Source of the DNA: an uncultured Bacteroidia bacterium
GTDB taxonomy: Bacteria; Bacteroidota; Bacteroidia; Bacteroidales; Prolixibacteraceae
DNA: 40,583 nt
Assembly: GCA_903854235.1 (NCBI GenBank)
Contig: CAINVV010000174.1
Location: 1 to 40,583 of the forward strand
Direction: 5' to 3'
Shown: in pieces, positions 25,354 through 34,243 of the stretch
Numbering within the stretch: position 1 is the first letter of the stretch
Layout: every line of letters begins with the position of its first letter
The notes under the pieces: generated by a model
Told to the model about the DNA's origin: nothing
Seen by the model: only the letters and a program-made list of their open reading frames with translations
Database searches by the model: none
Position numbers and translations under genes: made by a program

Positions 25354-26385
25354 ATGACGAATCATCAATGGGAAGCACTTTTGTCCGTTGTGAAGGGCAC
25401 CAATACCAACCTGAAAGAGATCGGATTCATCATCGACAGTCCCTGGTTGCCTGGTTGGGCGGGTATTTCAACCCTCGATTATTATTCATCGGATGAGATC
25501 TGGCTGAAAACCAACCTGAAGGCCATCGCCAGTTTTCCAGAGGTGATTTTCCTGCCTGGATTCTGGTCCGAATATGGCATGTGCACAGAGCCTTCCGCTT
25601 TTGGCGCACGTTCTGTCTGGTACGAAGCCAACCTTCCCCATGCAGAAAGGGTGATTCATTCGGAAGAGGAGATCGATCGCCTGCCTCAACCCAATGTGAC
25701 CTGCGACGGATTACTTCCATTTATGATCAACAGGCTGAGACTGCTGGAGCCACAAATCAACGAAAAGGGACATCAGATCAAATTTGCCGTTACTCGTGGG
25801 CCGCTCAACATAGCTACCTTTCTGATGGGCACCTCCGAATTCCTTCTGCTGCTTGCCATGGATCCTGAAAAGGCCCACCAGCTGATGGAGAAAATCACAA
25901 GGTTTATCGTCGAATGGGTGCAATACCAAAAGGCCTGTTTCCCCTCTATTGAAGGTGTCTTGCTTCTCGACGACATTGTAGGCTTTGTTGGGGAGGAGGA
26001 TTGCCGCGAATTTGTGGTTCCCTACGTCAAACGCTGTTTTTCCGCCATCGACTCCAAAATCGGGTTTTTCCACAACGATGCATTCGGACTCACCTGCGCA
26101 CCCTTTCTCCGGGAGATGGGCGTCAACCTTTTTAACTTTGCCTTCGATCACCCGATCAGTCAGATCAGGGAACTCGCCGGTCCAGAAGTGGCCCTGATCG
26201 GAAACTTACCTCCACGCGACGTGCTGTCGGCAGCTACACCGGCAGAAGTATATTCTGCCACACAAACGATGATGCGGGAAGCCCCCGACCACAGCCGGAT
26301 CATCTGGTCATGCGGCGGGGGTATTCCACAAAATGTATCGACAGAAAACCTTCAGTCTTTTGTGAAGGCCGTAATAGATTATTAA
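25354..26385 (+). CDS. uroporphyrinogen decarboxylase/methyltransferase (URO-D) family protein
   Basis: 343 residues from the ATG at 25354; an in-frame TTG at 25300 lies inside the predicted promoter. No signal peptide, so cytoplasmic. The URO-D barrel (PF01208) is indicated by TRGPLNIATFLMG near 147-159, a DDIVGFVG strand near 206-213, FFHNDAFG near 238-245 and the terminal IIWSCGGGIPQNVSTENL near 316-333. Corrinoid methyltransferases of this fold (MtaA type) bind zinc with an H-x-C pair and a later Cys. Here H240 is followed by N-D, while Cys320 is kept, so the metal site is altered. True HemE is unlikely. No corrinoid protein gene is nearby, so methyl transfer or another decarboxylase role is unproven. 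Confidence 0.82.
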   Translation: MTNHQWEALLSVVKGTNTNLKEIGFIIDSPWLPGWAGISTLDYYSSDEIWLKTNLKAIASFPEVIFLPGFWSEYGMCTEPSAFGARSVWYEANLPHAERVIHSEEEIDRLPQPNVTCDGLLPFMINRLRLLEPQINEKGHQIKFAVTRGPLNIATFLMGTSEFLLLLAMDPEKAHQLMEKITRFIVEWVQYQKACFPSIEGVLLLDDIVGFVGEEDCREFVVPYVKRCFSAIDSKIGFFHNDAFGLTCAPFLREMGVNLFNFAFDHPISQIRELAGPEVALIGNLPPRDVLSAATPAEVYSATQTMMREAPDHSRIIWSCGGGIPQNVSTENLQSFVKAVIDY

Positions 26386-26436
26386 TTACATGTACTTTAA
26401 ACCAATCCAACCAAACCCAATCTAACAACCAGCAGA

Positions 26437-26850
26437 ATGGACAACACTTTTGAAGTTAAAAACGGTAAACTCGTCTTTGAAGAAGATAAAATAGTCATTG
26501 ATGACGATGCCGTTTATCTCAGACGAATGAGATTCTTATCCATGGGAATGTTCTTTCTGGTAGCTATGGTCTTCTCTTGGGATTACCTGAAATCAGGCAA
26601 TGTAAATGCACTTTATCTGCCAGTTATGTTTACTTTACTGGGAGTTGTTGCGTATTTGTCCGAATTCTTCAGAACCACTCAAAAGGAGATTTTGCTGAAT
26701 GAGGTCAAATCCATCAAAATAAGGCGGAAGTTTATGTTTAGAAAATCACTTTTGATCAGACTTAAAAACCACAAGACAAGAGAAGTGGAAGGAATCTTCA
26801 ACCTGGAAAGATTGCTGGATTATATCAAAACGGTTCAACTTCAAAAATAA
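26437..26850 (+). CDS. small two-TM protein, first of three tandem paralogues
   Basis: 137 residues, ATG start. I do not recognise a named family. The layout is an N-terminal segment NTFEVKNGKLVFEEDKIVI, two hydrophobic segments (about 34-50 and 58-76) separated by a short polar turn, then a cytoplasmic-looking basic beta-rich part with EILLNEVKSIKI, a lysine/arginine-rich strand, and a final helix (IFNLERLLDYI). The shape recalls bacterial PH-like membrane proteins, in which two TM helices precede a beta-barrel, but this is only a guess. It follows the URO-D gene by 51 bp and precedes its paralogue by 5 bp. Confidence 0.8.
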   Translation: MDNTFEVKNGKLVFEEDKIVIDDDAVYLRRMRFLSMGMFFLVAMVFSWDYLKSGNVNALYLPVMFTLLGVVAYLSEFFRTTQKEILLNEVKSIKIRRKFMFRKSLLIRLKNHKTREVEGIFNLERLLDYIKTVQLQK

Positions 26851-26855
26851 TTTCC

Positions 26856-27275
26856 ATGGACAACACATTCGAACTTAAAAGAGGCAAACTCGTATTTGAG
26901 CAGGACAAAATCGTAATCACAGACGATGCCAAAAGACAGAAACGCGCCAGGATTCTTTCGGCTCTCTTTTTGCTTGTTATGGGGGCCTATGAGATTTATC
27001 GATTCACACAAAGATCAGAAGATCAATTTCTTAGGAGTGGATTGATGGTAATTGGTGTGGGTTTGATACTGATTGTATTGGCCCTTTTGGTAAATGTTCA
27101 AAACGAAATTGACCTGAAAGAGGTAAAATCTATGAAGATCAAACATATTTTTTTCAAGGAGTTACTGCTCATTAAACTCAAAAACAACAGAACCAGACAG
27201 GTGGCCGGAATTTACAATGCGGAAAGACTCGAAACTTACATCCAGACCTTATCACTCCCAAATAAACTGGCATGA
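26856..27275 (+). CDS. small two-TM protein, second of three tandem paralogues
   Basis: 139 residues, ATG start. It shares the N-terminal NTFELKRGKLVFEQDKIVI block and the C-terminal EIDLKEVKSMKI, LLIKLKNNRTRQVAGIYNAERL block with its neighbours. The two membrane segments between (about 34-49 and 62-80) are the most diverged part. Its stop overlaps the next start as ATGA, a sign of translational coupling. Function unknown. Conservation of both ends with free drift of the TM segments suggests that the soluble parts pack together, perhaps as a hetero-oligomer. Confidence 0.8.
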   Translation: MDNTFELKRGKLVFEQDKIVITDDAKRQKRARILSALFLLVMGAYEIYRFTQRSEDQFLRSGLMVIGVGLILIVLALLVNVQNEIDLKEVKSMKIKHIFFKELLLIKLKNNRTRQVAGIYNAERLETYIQTLSLPNKLA

Positions 27276-27682
27276 ACAATACTTTCGAACTCAAAAAGGG
27301 CAAACTCGTTTTCGAGGAAGACAAAATCGTTATTTCGGACAATGCGGCCTACATCCGACGAAGCAGGATTCTTCCACTGGGCATATTGCTCTTACTGGCT
27401 TTTGCACGACTGGTTAGGTACTTTAAATCCGGCGACACGAGTTCCCTGCAGTTTGCCCTGATATTTGGAACAATTGGAATCCTGATCCTCGTTTCGGAAT
27501 TTTTTAAATCCACGCAAAGCGAAATTTTGCTGAAGGAGGTCAGTTCCATAAAGATCAAACGGTCCTTGTTCAGGGAATACCTGGTTATCAAGTTTGGCAG
27601 TAACAAAACCAGGGTGGTTACAGGGATCTTCAATGCAGAAAGATTGCAGGAATATATTGCAACGATTGATGATAGAAAATAA
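27272..27682 (+). CDS. small two-TM protein, third of three tandem paralogues
   Basis: 136 residues; its ATG overlaps the stop of the preceding paralogue. It carries the same blocks: NTFELKKGKLVFEEDKIVI, two hydrophobic segments (about 34-50 and 60-77), SEFFKSTQSEILLKEVSSIKI and GIFNAERLQEYI. It is closer to the first copy in the SEFF and KSG segments and to the second in NAERL. Function unknown. The next gene begins 66 bp later. Confidence 0.8.
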   Translation: MNNTFELKKGKLVFEEDKIVISDNAAYIRRSRILPLGILLLLAFARLVRYFKSGDTSSLQFALIFGTIGILILVSEFFKSTQSEILLKEVSSIKIKRSLFREYLVIKFGSNKTRVVTGIFNAERLQEYIATIDDRK

Positions 27683-27748
27683 GCGTACAATCAACATATA
27701 AAGGCGTTCCAAACGGCTGCTTTTTGGCAGCATACAACAAACCAAACA

Positions 27749-29128
27749 ATGGAAAGAAGAAATTTTCTGAAAAACTCCTCCGCTACGGTGGCAGGGGTCA
27801 TTCTCGCCCCAACAATCGTTCCCTCCTCTGTTTTCGGGAGCAACGCACCCAGTAACAAGATCAATGTGGCCCAGATCGGCTTTGGCCGCATCGCCATGGG
27901 TCACGATCTGGCCGAAACCCTTCCCCTCGATGCGGCACGTGTCATCGCGGTAGCCGATCTGGATTCGAACCGGCTGGCTAAGGGAAAACAGTTCATTGAA
28001 GATTTCTATACCAAAAAGAGTGGGAGCAAATCGGCGGTCGAAGTCAGGACCTACGGCGATTACCGTGAGATGCTGCTCAACAGGGAGGTGGATGCGGTGA
28101 TGATCTCCACTCCCGACCATTGGCATGCCCAGCCGGCCATCGAGGCCACCCTGGCTGGGAAACACGTCTACCTGCAGAAACCAACGGCCCTAACCATTGC
28201 CGAAGGCCGGATGCTTGCCGACATTGTGAAGAAGAAGGGCAACATTTTTCAGCAGGGAACCCAGCAGCGCGCCATGCCCCAGTTCCGCATCGCAGCAGAA
28301 CTGGTCCGCAACGGCAGGATCGGGAAGCTGCACACGGTCAAGATCGGACTGCCCGGAGATCCGTCCGGTCCGGAAGCTCCCGAGATGCCGGTTCCAAAGA
28401 ACCTCAATTACGAGATGTGGCTGGGCTCCACGCCCGAAGTTTACTATACCGAGATGCGCGTCCATCCGCAAAACAGCCTGAGCGACCGACCTGGTTGGCT
28501 GCGCTGCGAACAGTTCGGTGCAGGAATGATTACTGGCTGGGGTCAGCACCATTTTGACTCGGCCGCCTGGGGAATGGATACCGAATACACTGGTCCTATT
28601 TCGATCAATGCGATGGCTTCCTTCCCAAAATCAGGGTTGTGGAATGTCCACGGCGACTTCCTGGCAGTAGCCGAATACAAAAACGGCATCACCATGCTTA
28701 CCAGCGGAGCCTATCCAAACGGCATTCGATACGAGGGAAGTGAAGGCTGGATCTTCGTCTCCAGAGGTGCCTATACCGCCTCTGCCAGCGATCCGGTTGC
28801 ACTGGCCAAGAGCAGCAGTGCCCTGAATGCAAGTGATCCGAAGATTCTTTCCTCCTTGATCAAGGAAACCGAGATTCATCTATATAAAATCAACAATCAG
28901 CACGAAAATTGGCTGGATTGCATCAAGTCAGGCAAAGAGCCCATTTCACCTGTCGAAAAGGGTCACAGGGCCTGCTCGGTATGTTTGCTCACACATATCT
29001 CCATGAAACTTGGCAGAAAACTGGAGTGGAATCCGGATACGGAAAAATTTGTCAACGACGAGGAGGCCAACAAACTGCTCTCGAGACCCCAGCGATTCCC
29101 CTACGGAACCTCGAATATCAAAATGTAG
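27749..29128 (+). CDS. Tat-exported Gfo/Idh/MocA family oxidoreductase
   Basis: 459 residues, ATG start, with a twin-arginine signal (ERRNFLK near 2-8, then a hydrophobic stretch to about residue 29), so periplasmic with preloaded cofactor. The NAD(P) loop is VAQIGFGRIAMG near 40-51, and AVADLDSNR ends the second strand. The catalytic-site motif reads QKPTALT, with lysine kept and Glu of EKP replaced by Gln. TPDHWHA, GTQQRAMPQF and GWGQHHFDSAAWGM belong to the substrate domain. It is clearly related to the protein at 21.3-22.7 kb but is an independent gene. Probable substrate a sugar or sugar derivative. GC-rich codon use in its middle is slightly unlike the AT-richer trio just upstream. Confidence 0.92.
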   Translation: MERRNFLKNSSATVAGVILAPTIVPSSVFGSNAPSNKINVAQIGFGRIAMGHDLAETLPLDAARVIAVADLDSNRLAKGKQFIEDFYTKKSGSKSAVEVRTYGDYREMLLNREVDAVMISTPDHWHAQPAIEATLAGKHVYLQKPTALTIAEGRMLADIVKKKGNIFQQGTQQRAMPQFRIAAELVRNGRIGKLHTVKIGLPGDPSGPEAPEMPVPKNLNYEMWLGSTPEVYYTEMRVHPQNSLSDRPGWLRCEQFGAGMITGWGQHHFDSAAWGMDTEYTGPISINAMASFPKSGLWNVHGDFLAVAEYKNGITMLTSGAYPNGIRYEGSEGWIFVSRGAYTASASDPVALAKSSSALNASDPKILSSLIKETEIHLYKINNQHENWLDCIKSGKEPISPVEKGHRACSVCLLTHISMKLGRKLEWNPDTEKFVNDEEANKLLSRPQRFPYGTSNIKM

Positions 29129-29313
29129 GCCGGAATAGTACCGACATTTTACAATCAGATGGATGCAATCTTTCGGAAATACCAAATTTCTGCAAGATTG
29201 CTTCTTTTCTTTGTAACGTTTTTGTGGCTGGAAAACTTCTTCCGTATTTCAGGATAGCAGTTTCCCTGCTGAAATCCTTGAATTATCAATTCTTCAACAA
29301 TTAGTCTATTCGC

Positions 29314-31734
29314 ATGTTCATAATCAAAAAATGGGTGGTCATTTGCAGTTTATTTCTGTTCTTTCAAACGACGCTGTTCGCCCAAAAACAACTCCCCGGA
29401 ACCATTACGGGTTTCATTTTTGAAAAATCCTCGGACAAACCGTTGGAATTTGCACAAGTCATCCTGAAAAGAGCAAAGGATTCGATCTTTGTGCAAGGGG
29501 CAGTTTCTGACAGCAAGGGAAAATTCCTATTTGAAAAAGTCCCTGCCGGGGATTACCGGATCAACTACAGTTTCATCGGATTCGGAAACGGGAGAACGGA
29601 TCCGTTTTCCCTTGGTTCCGGGCAATTGAGGCTGAATATTGGAAAAATTTATATTACAGAATCAACAAAGACCATCAGCGAAGTGGAGGTCACGGGTCGC
29701 AAATCCACCTTCGTTAATTCTATCGACAGGAAAACGTTCAATGTTGGGGAAGACTTGATGAGTTCTACCGGCTCTCTGAGCGATTTGTTGCAAAATGTGC
29801 CCTCGGTGCAGGTTGACATCGATGGAAATGTGAGTCTGCGGGGTTCTGAAAATGTAACCATCCTGATCAACGGCAAACCCTCCGCAATGATGAATCTCGA
29901 CCGGGCAGCCGTCTTGCAGCAAATTCCCGCCAACTCTATCGAGAAAATTGATGTGATCACCAATCCTTCGGCGAAATACAAGCCGGATGGTACCTCCGGC
30001 ATCATCAACATCGTGCTGAAAAAGAACAAAAGTCTTGGACTCAATGGTAACGCAAGTGCCAATGCCGGAAACGACAGCCGGTACAACGGCAATGTGACCA
30101 TCAACTTCAATCCGGGGAAATGGAATTTCTTCGGCAATGCCGGACTCAGGCAGGATGCACGCCAGCGCATCACAGACATCTCTACCCAAACCTACCTGAA
30201 TGGAGTTGAGACTTCTTCCGTGATTAACCACGCGGTCAGTGGGGGAAGGCCGGTCAGCTACATTGGAGGACTGGGGACTGATTTCAAACTGAACGACAGG
30301 AACAGGTTCGGAGTTTCCGCCAATTACAACCGCAGAGTGCAAAAGCAAAATGACCTCTCCGTTTATACCGTTGATACGTTCAGGATCAGGGAGGAAGATT
30401 ACAACCGGAACCGCTATCAGCCTCAAACGGAGACCGACCTGGAACTTGCCGGTAGCTGGCAGCACAACTTCGGCAGGGAAGGGCACGACCTGAATATCAA
30501 TTATACCAACTCCTTCACCAGGGAGCTGGAGGATAACTATTACACCAACCTCTACAGAATTCCGGCGAATCAATACAATTACGACAATGTTTTTTACGAT
30601 CGGGCCAACCGCGAATCCCAGTTTTTAGCAGAATACACCAATGAATGGTCGAAAGAGAGCAAACTGGAAGCAGGTTTTGAACTCGACCGGATGCACAACG
30701 ACATGGACCTTCACAGGGACACAACGGCCATGAACCAGCACCTGCTGGTAATGGATGTCTCCAGATCCAATCATTTCATTCGCTCCGAACAAACCGGCGT
30801 GCTCTATGTCACTTTCGAACACAAGATGGGCAAATTTGGTTTCCTGGCTGGGTTAAGGGGAGAGATTACCCATACCACTGCCGATCTGGTCACAAAAAAT
30901 ACCACCATAGACAACAATTACAACCGGCTTTATCCTACCCTGCATACTTCCTACGAAATTTCAGACACCCACCAGTTGCAACTCAATTACAGTCACCGGA
31001 TTCGCAGGCCCGAGGACGAACAGCTCAATCCTTTTCCCGAATACCAGGACCCACGGAACATTCGTTCCGGAAATCCCAACCTGAAACCAGAAGACATTCA
31101 CTCGCTGGAGTTGGGTTATCAGTTCAAAAAGAAGGCGATCACCTTTATTTCGACCGCTTATTGCAGGTTCAATTTCAATGGCATCACCTCCATAACAAAA
31201 GTGAACGGGGATACGCTAGTTTCCACCTTGCAAAACCTTTCGAAAAGTACCTCGGCTGGATTGGAAATTATTTTCAGTGCAACGCTCGGTAAGCTGGCAA
31301 CCGTCAACCTCAGCTCAAATACTTTCTACAATGTCATTGATGCCTCTGCGCTCGGGTACACGGCAAAAAAATCTGATGTTTCCTTCACCTTGAACAGCAG
31401 CATCCTATTCAGTCTAACCAAAAGCACTTCCTGGCAGGTTAGTTCCATTTATACGGGAGAGCAGTTGACTCCGCAGGGGAAACGGTTACCCTCCTTCGTA
31501 CTCAATACCGGTCTGAAACAGGATATCCTGAAGAAGCGGGCAGCCATTCTGTTGACTCTTTCAGATCTGTTCAATTCGATGAAATACAAATCAGAGATCG
31601 ATACCCCAGAACTAAAGCGGTTCGAAGACCGGAAACGAAGTGCGCGAATTATCTATTGCGGACTCACCTACAATTTTGGACATACAGGCAAGAAGCAAAA
31701 AGAGAGTACTTTGAAGTTTGACAATCAACTATAA
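29314..31734 (+). CDS. TonB-dependent receptor-like outer-membrane beta-barrel protein
   Basis: 806 residues, ATG start, signal peptide of about 23 residues. An N-terminal carboxypeptidase-regulatory-like beta domain spans about 28-110 (TGFIFEKSSDKPLEFAQVIL through PAGDYRINYSFIGF). A plug domain follows at about 120-235 (LLQNVPSVQVDIDGNVSLRG, then SAKYKPDGTSGIINIVLKK), and an OMP_b-brl_3-type barrel runs to the C-terminus. An RNPNL-like turn (SGNPNLKPEDIHSLELGY) marks a barrel strand common to this family. Likely an uptake or surface-remodelling receptor; no SusD partner gene is next to it. It heads a run with the PmoA-like and agarase-like genes, in the same direction and closely spaced. Confidence 0.93.
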   Translation: MFIIKKWVVICSLFLFFQTTLFAQKQLPGTITGFIFEKSSDKPLEFAQVILKRAKDSIFVQGAVSDSKGKFLFEKVPAGDYRINYSFIGFGNGRTDPFSLGSGQLRLNIGKIYITESTKTISEVEVTGRKSTFVNSIDRKTFNVGEDLMSSTGSLSDLLQNVPSVQVDIDGNVSLRGSENVTILINGKPSAMMNLDRAAVLQQIPANSIEKIDVITNPSAKYKPDGTSGIINIVLKKNKSLGLNGNASANAGNDSRYNGNVTINFNPGKWNFFGNAGLRQDARQRITDISTQTYLNGVETSSVINHAVSGGRPVSYIGGLGTDFKLNDRNRFGVSANYNRRVQKQNDLSVYTVDTFRIREEDYNRNRYQPQTETDLELAGSWQHNFGREGHDLNINYTNSFTRELEDNYYTNLYRIPANQYNYDNVFYDRANRESQFLAEYTNEWSKESKLEAGFELDRMHNDMDLHRDTTAMNQHLLVMDVSRSNHFIRSEQTGVLYVTFEHKMGKFGFLAGLRGEITHTTADLVTKNTTIDNNYNRLYPTLHTSYEISDTHQLQLNYSHRIRRPEDEQLNPFPEYQDPRNIRSGNPNLKPEDIHSLELGYQFKKKAITFISTAYCRFNFNGITSITKVNGDTLVSTLQNLSKSTSAGLEIIFSATLGKLATVNLSSNTFYNVIDASALGYTAKKSDVSFTLNSSILFSLTKSTSWQVSSIYTGEQLTPQGKRLPSFVLNTGLKQDILKKRAAILLTLSDLFNSMKYKSEIDTPELKRFEDRKRSARIIYCGLTYNFGHTGKKQKESTLKFDNQL

Positions 31735-31820
31735 TTTGCAAATTTGTCCTACATCCATTTCATCGTTTTTACGCGTTGGAAACTTTAGTCGCTTTAGCTC
31801 ACTTTACTTACTTCCATTCC

Positions 31821-32723
31821 ATGATGAAAAATATTCTGATTTTTACGATTTTGCTGCTCTTGTCAACCGCATGGACTCCGCTTTGTGCTGCAAAGCTATC
31901 CGCCGAAAAGGTGGAATCCAAAATCAACGTCACCATTGATGGCAAGTTTTTTACCAGCTACATTTTCTCCCCCGAGGAGAAGTATCCCTTTTTCTATCCG
32001 GTAAACGGTCCGCTTTCGGGAGGTTCCGTGACCTCAATGCGCAATGGTGAGTATCCACACCACAGTTCGCTCTTCTTCGGTTGTGATCAGGTAAATGGCG
32101 GCAACTACTGGCAGGAGGGCCTGGAGCGGGGACGCATCATCTCGGTCAATGCGGAGATTTTAAAGACGGGTGGCGATTCGGTGGTCATTTCGGACGAATG
32201 CATCTGGAGCCGACCCGGAGCCATGTCTCCGGTTAAGGATAGCCGGAGGTACATCATAACCTCGCCTGTTCCTTCCATCCGGTTGATTGAAGTGGAAATT
32301 GCGATGGAGATGCTGATGGAGGTACAAATCAAAAAGACCAATCATTCACTTTTCAGTGCAAGAATGGCTTCCGATCTCTCTGTAAAAAACGGAGGATCGC
32401 TTGTGAATGCTGAAGGTGCAAGCGGGGAGAAGGAGACCTTTGGCAAGAGCTCTCCCTGGATGGACTATTCTGGCAAACGAGGCGATTTTGTGGAGGGAAT
32501 GGCCATCTTGCAGCATCCGGCCAATCCGTGGTATCCCTCGCCCTGGTTTACCCGGGATTATGGTTTCTTTTCACCAACACCCATGTATTGGCCTGCCAAC
32601 GGAACGGAAAATACCTTAAAAAAAGGAGAAAAGCTCGTCTTGCGCTACCTGGTGGTAGTACATGGAGGTACTGCAAAAGAAGCAAAAATAGCTGAATGGT
32701 TTGAACTATACAAAATCAAATAG
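31821..32723 (+). CDS. PmoA-like family protein (PF14100), secreted
   Basis: 300 residues from the ATG at 31821 (a second ATG follows directly). The frame is open to a TTG at 31776, but the signal peptide starts properly at 31821 and ends near CAA-K. The single domain matches the PmoA-like half of the ThuA fusion at 22.7-24.4 kb: NGPLSGGSVTSMRNGEYPHHSSLFFGCDQVNGGNYW, then WMDYSGKRG, WYPSPWFTRDYGFFSPTP and a C-terminal LKKGEKLVLRYLVVVHGG. Despite its name the family has no shown link to methane monooxygenase, and a carbohydrate-related periplasmic role is more likely from its neighbours. It lies 86 bp after the TonB-like gene and 42 bp before the hydrolase gene. Confidence 0.85.
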   Translation: MMKNILIFTILLLLSTAWTPLCAAKLSAEKVESKINVTIDGKFFTSYIFSPEEKYPFFYPVNGPLSGGSVTSMRNGEYPHHSSLFFGCDQVNGGNYWQEGLERGRIISVNAEILKTGGDSVVISDECIWSRPGAMSPVKDSRRYIITSPVPSIRLIEVEIAMEMLMEVQIKKTNHSLFSARMASDLSVKNGGSLVNAEGASGEKETFGKSSPWMDYSGKRGDFVEGMAILQHPANPWYPSPWFTRDYGFFSPTPMYWPANGTENTLKKGEKLVLRYLVVVHGGTAKEAKIAEWFELYKIK

Positions 32724-32765
32724 CCGCTATCGGCACGGATCATTCATCCCAATCTTCTTCAAAAA

Positions 32766-34199
32766 ATGAATAAAACACTACTTCTTTTTGTTTTCCTTTT
32801 ACTGCTAATTGGCCAGACTTTTGCGCAAAAAGTACTGCAAACTGGAAAGCAGGTACAAAAATATATCGTCGTGGAAGCACAACGCAGGATAACCAAAAAC
32901 GGGCACAGCAGTTATGCTCCCTACGAACCATTTCAGACACGAACCGTGCAATTGCTGCAGGACTTTCATCCTCCGGTTAAACCACCCGAATTGAGCAGGT
33001 ATGGTGGCTGGAAGGCGCATCCAAGAAAGGCCACGGGTTTTTTTCATGTCGAAAAAATAGGAAAGCGCTGGTGGGCGATTGATCCGGAAGGTTATCTCTA
33101 TTTCAACATGGCGGTCAACAGTATCACTACGGGTAAATCGGAAAGAAATGAAAAAGCAGTGATTGACAAATTTGGTTCGGCACAAAACTGGATCTTACAG
33201 ACCATCGGGATGTTGCAGGAGAATGGATTCAATTGTGCCGGTTCCTGGTCTGATTACCAATCAATTGTTGAGGCCAATGAATCGCTTGAAAAGCCATTGG
33301 CCTATACCATCAACTGGAATTTTATGAGCAGTTACGGGCGTGAAAGGGGCGGAACCTATCAGCAACCAGGTCACACGGGCTATCCAAACGATGCCATTTT
33401 TGTTTTCGATCCTGAGTTTGAGATTTTTTGCGACAAGCACGCCAGACAGGTTCTGGCTTACAAGGAGGATCCCAACCTGTTCGGTTATTTCTCAGACAAC
33501 GAGATGCCGTTTAAATTGAAATCGCTCGATAATTTTCTTTCTCTTCCACTGCAGGATGCGGGTCATCAGGCTGCAGAAATGTATATGAAAGAACAGGGAA
33601 TTACCAGGGAACAAATCACAGATAAGCATCGGGAAGAGTTTATGGCAGTTGTAGGCGAAAAATATTTTTCCATTGTTTCCAAAGCAATCAAACGTTACGA
33701 TCCCAATCATATGTACATTGGTGCGCGGTTTTATGGAGAGGAGAAGCACCACGAAAAATTTATGCGGGCAGCTGGGAAATACCTGGATGTGGTGACCAAC
33801 AATTATTACAATTACTGGACACCGGATTCCTCGCATCTGGCCGATTGGACAACTTGGACAGGAAAACCCTTCATCATCACCGAATATTATACGAAAGGAG
33901 AGGATTCCGGAATGCCCAATCAGAGCGGAGCGGGATGGATCGTGCATACCCAGAAGGACCGGGGACTTTTTTACCAGAACTACAACCTGGCCCTTCTCGA
34001 ATCAAAGAACTGCGTGGGATGGCACTATTTCAAGTACCAGGACAACGATCCCGATGCCAAAGGTGTGGACCCATCCAACACGGACGCCAACAAGGGGATT
34101 GTAAACAATTATTATGAAGTCTGGCAGCCGATGATGGAGAAGATGAAAGAGCTCAACAGTTTGGTGTACAATTTGATAGATTACTTTGACAAAGAATAG
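32766..34199 (+). CDS. agarase-like clan GH-A glycoside hydrolase
   Basis: 477 residues, ATG start, signal peptide ending FAQ at about residue 21. The retaining clan GH-A barrel is supported by WWAIDPEGYLYFNMAVNS near 102-119, an acid/base Glu in YFSDNEMPF (about E246) and a nucleophile in PFIITEYYTKG (about E373). DPNHMYIGARF and GWHYFKYQDND are also typical of proteins annotated as beta-agarases of the GH50-like group. A helical insertion of about 50 residues follows the acid/base strand (KSLDNFLSL to FMAVVGEKY). The substrate may be a galactan or another beta-glycan; the exact GH family cannot be fixed by eye. It is last in the run starting at 29314. Confidence 0.82.
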   Translation: MNKTLLLFVFLLLLIGQTFAQKVLQTGKQVQKYIVVEAQRRITKNGHSSYAPYEPFQTRTVQLLQDFHPPVKPPELSRYGGWKAHPRKATGFFHVEKIGKRWWAIDPEGYLYFNMAVNSITTGKSERNEKAVIDKFGSAQNWILQTIGMLQENGFNCAGSWSDYQSIVEANESLEKPLAYTINWNFMSSYGRERGGTYQQPGHTGYPNDAIFVFDPEFEIFCDKHARQVLAYKEDPNLFGYFSDNEMPFKLKSLDNFLSLPLQDAGHQAAEMYMKEQGITREQITDKHREEFMAVVGEKYFSIVSKAIKRYDPNHMYIGARFYGEEKHHEKFMRAAGKYLDVVTNNYYNYWTPDSSHLADWTTWTGKPFIITEYYTKGEDSGMPNQSGAGWIVHTQKDRGLFYQNYNLALLESKNCVGWHYFKYQDNDPDAKGVDPSNTDANKGIVNNYYEVWQPMMEKMKELNSLVYNLIDYFDKE

Positions 34200-34214
34200 T
34201 TTCAACAAGGTCAT

Positions 34215-34243
34215 ACCTCAAAGGTTTTAGAAACCCTCAAGGT
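34215..34243. repeat. second RAYT repeat, 3' side, overlapping the RAYT stop codon
   Basis: An imperfect inverted pair: the left arm 34215-34227 and right arm 34231-34243 match at 10 of 13 positions, the right arm being AAACCCTCAAGGT. The TGA stop of the second RAYT (34237-34239) lies inside the right arm. The agarase-like gene on the plus strand ends 15 bp to the left. No T-run follows on either strand. Confidence 0.65.
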
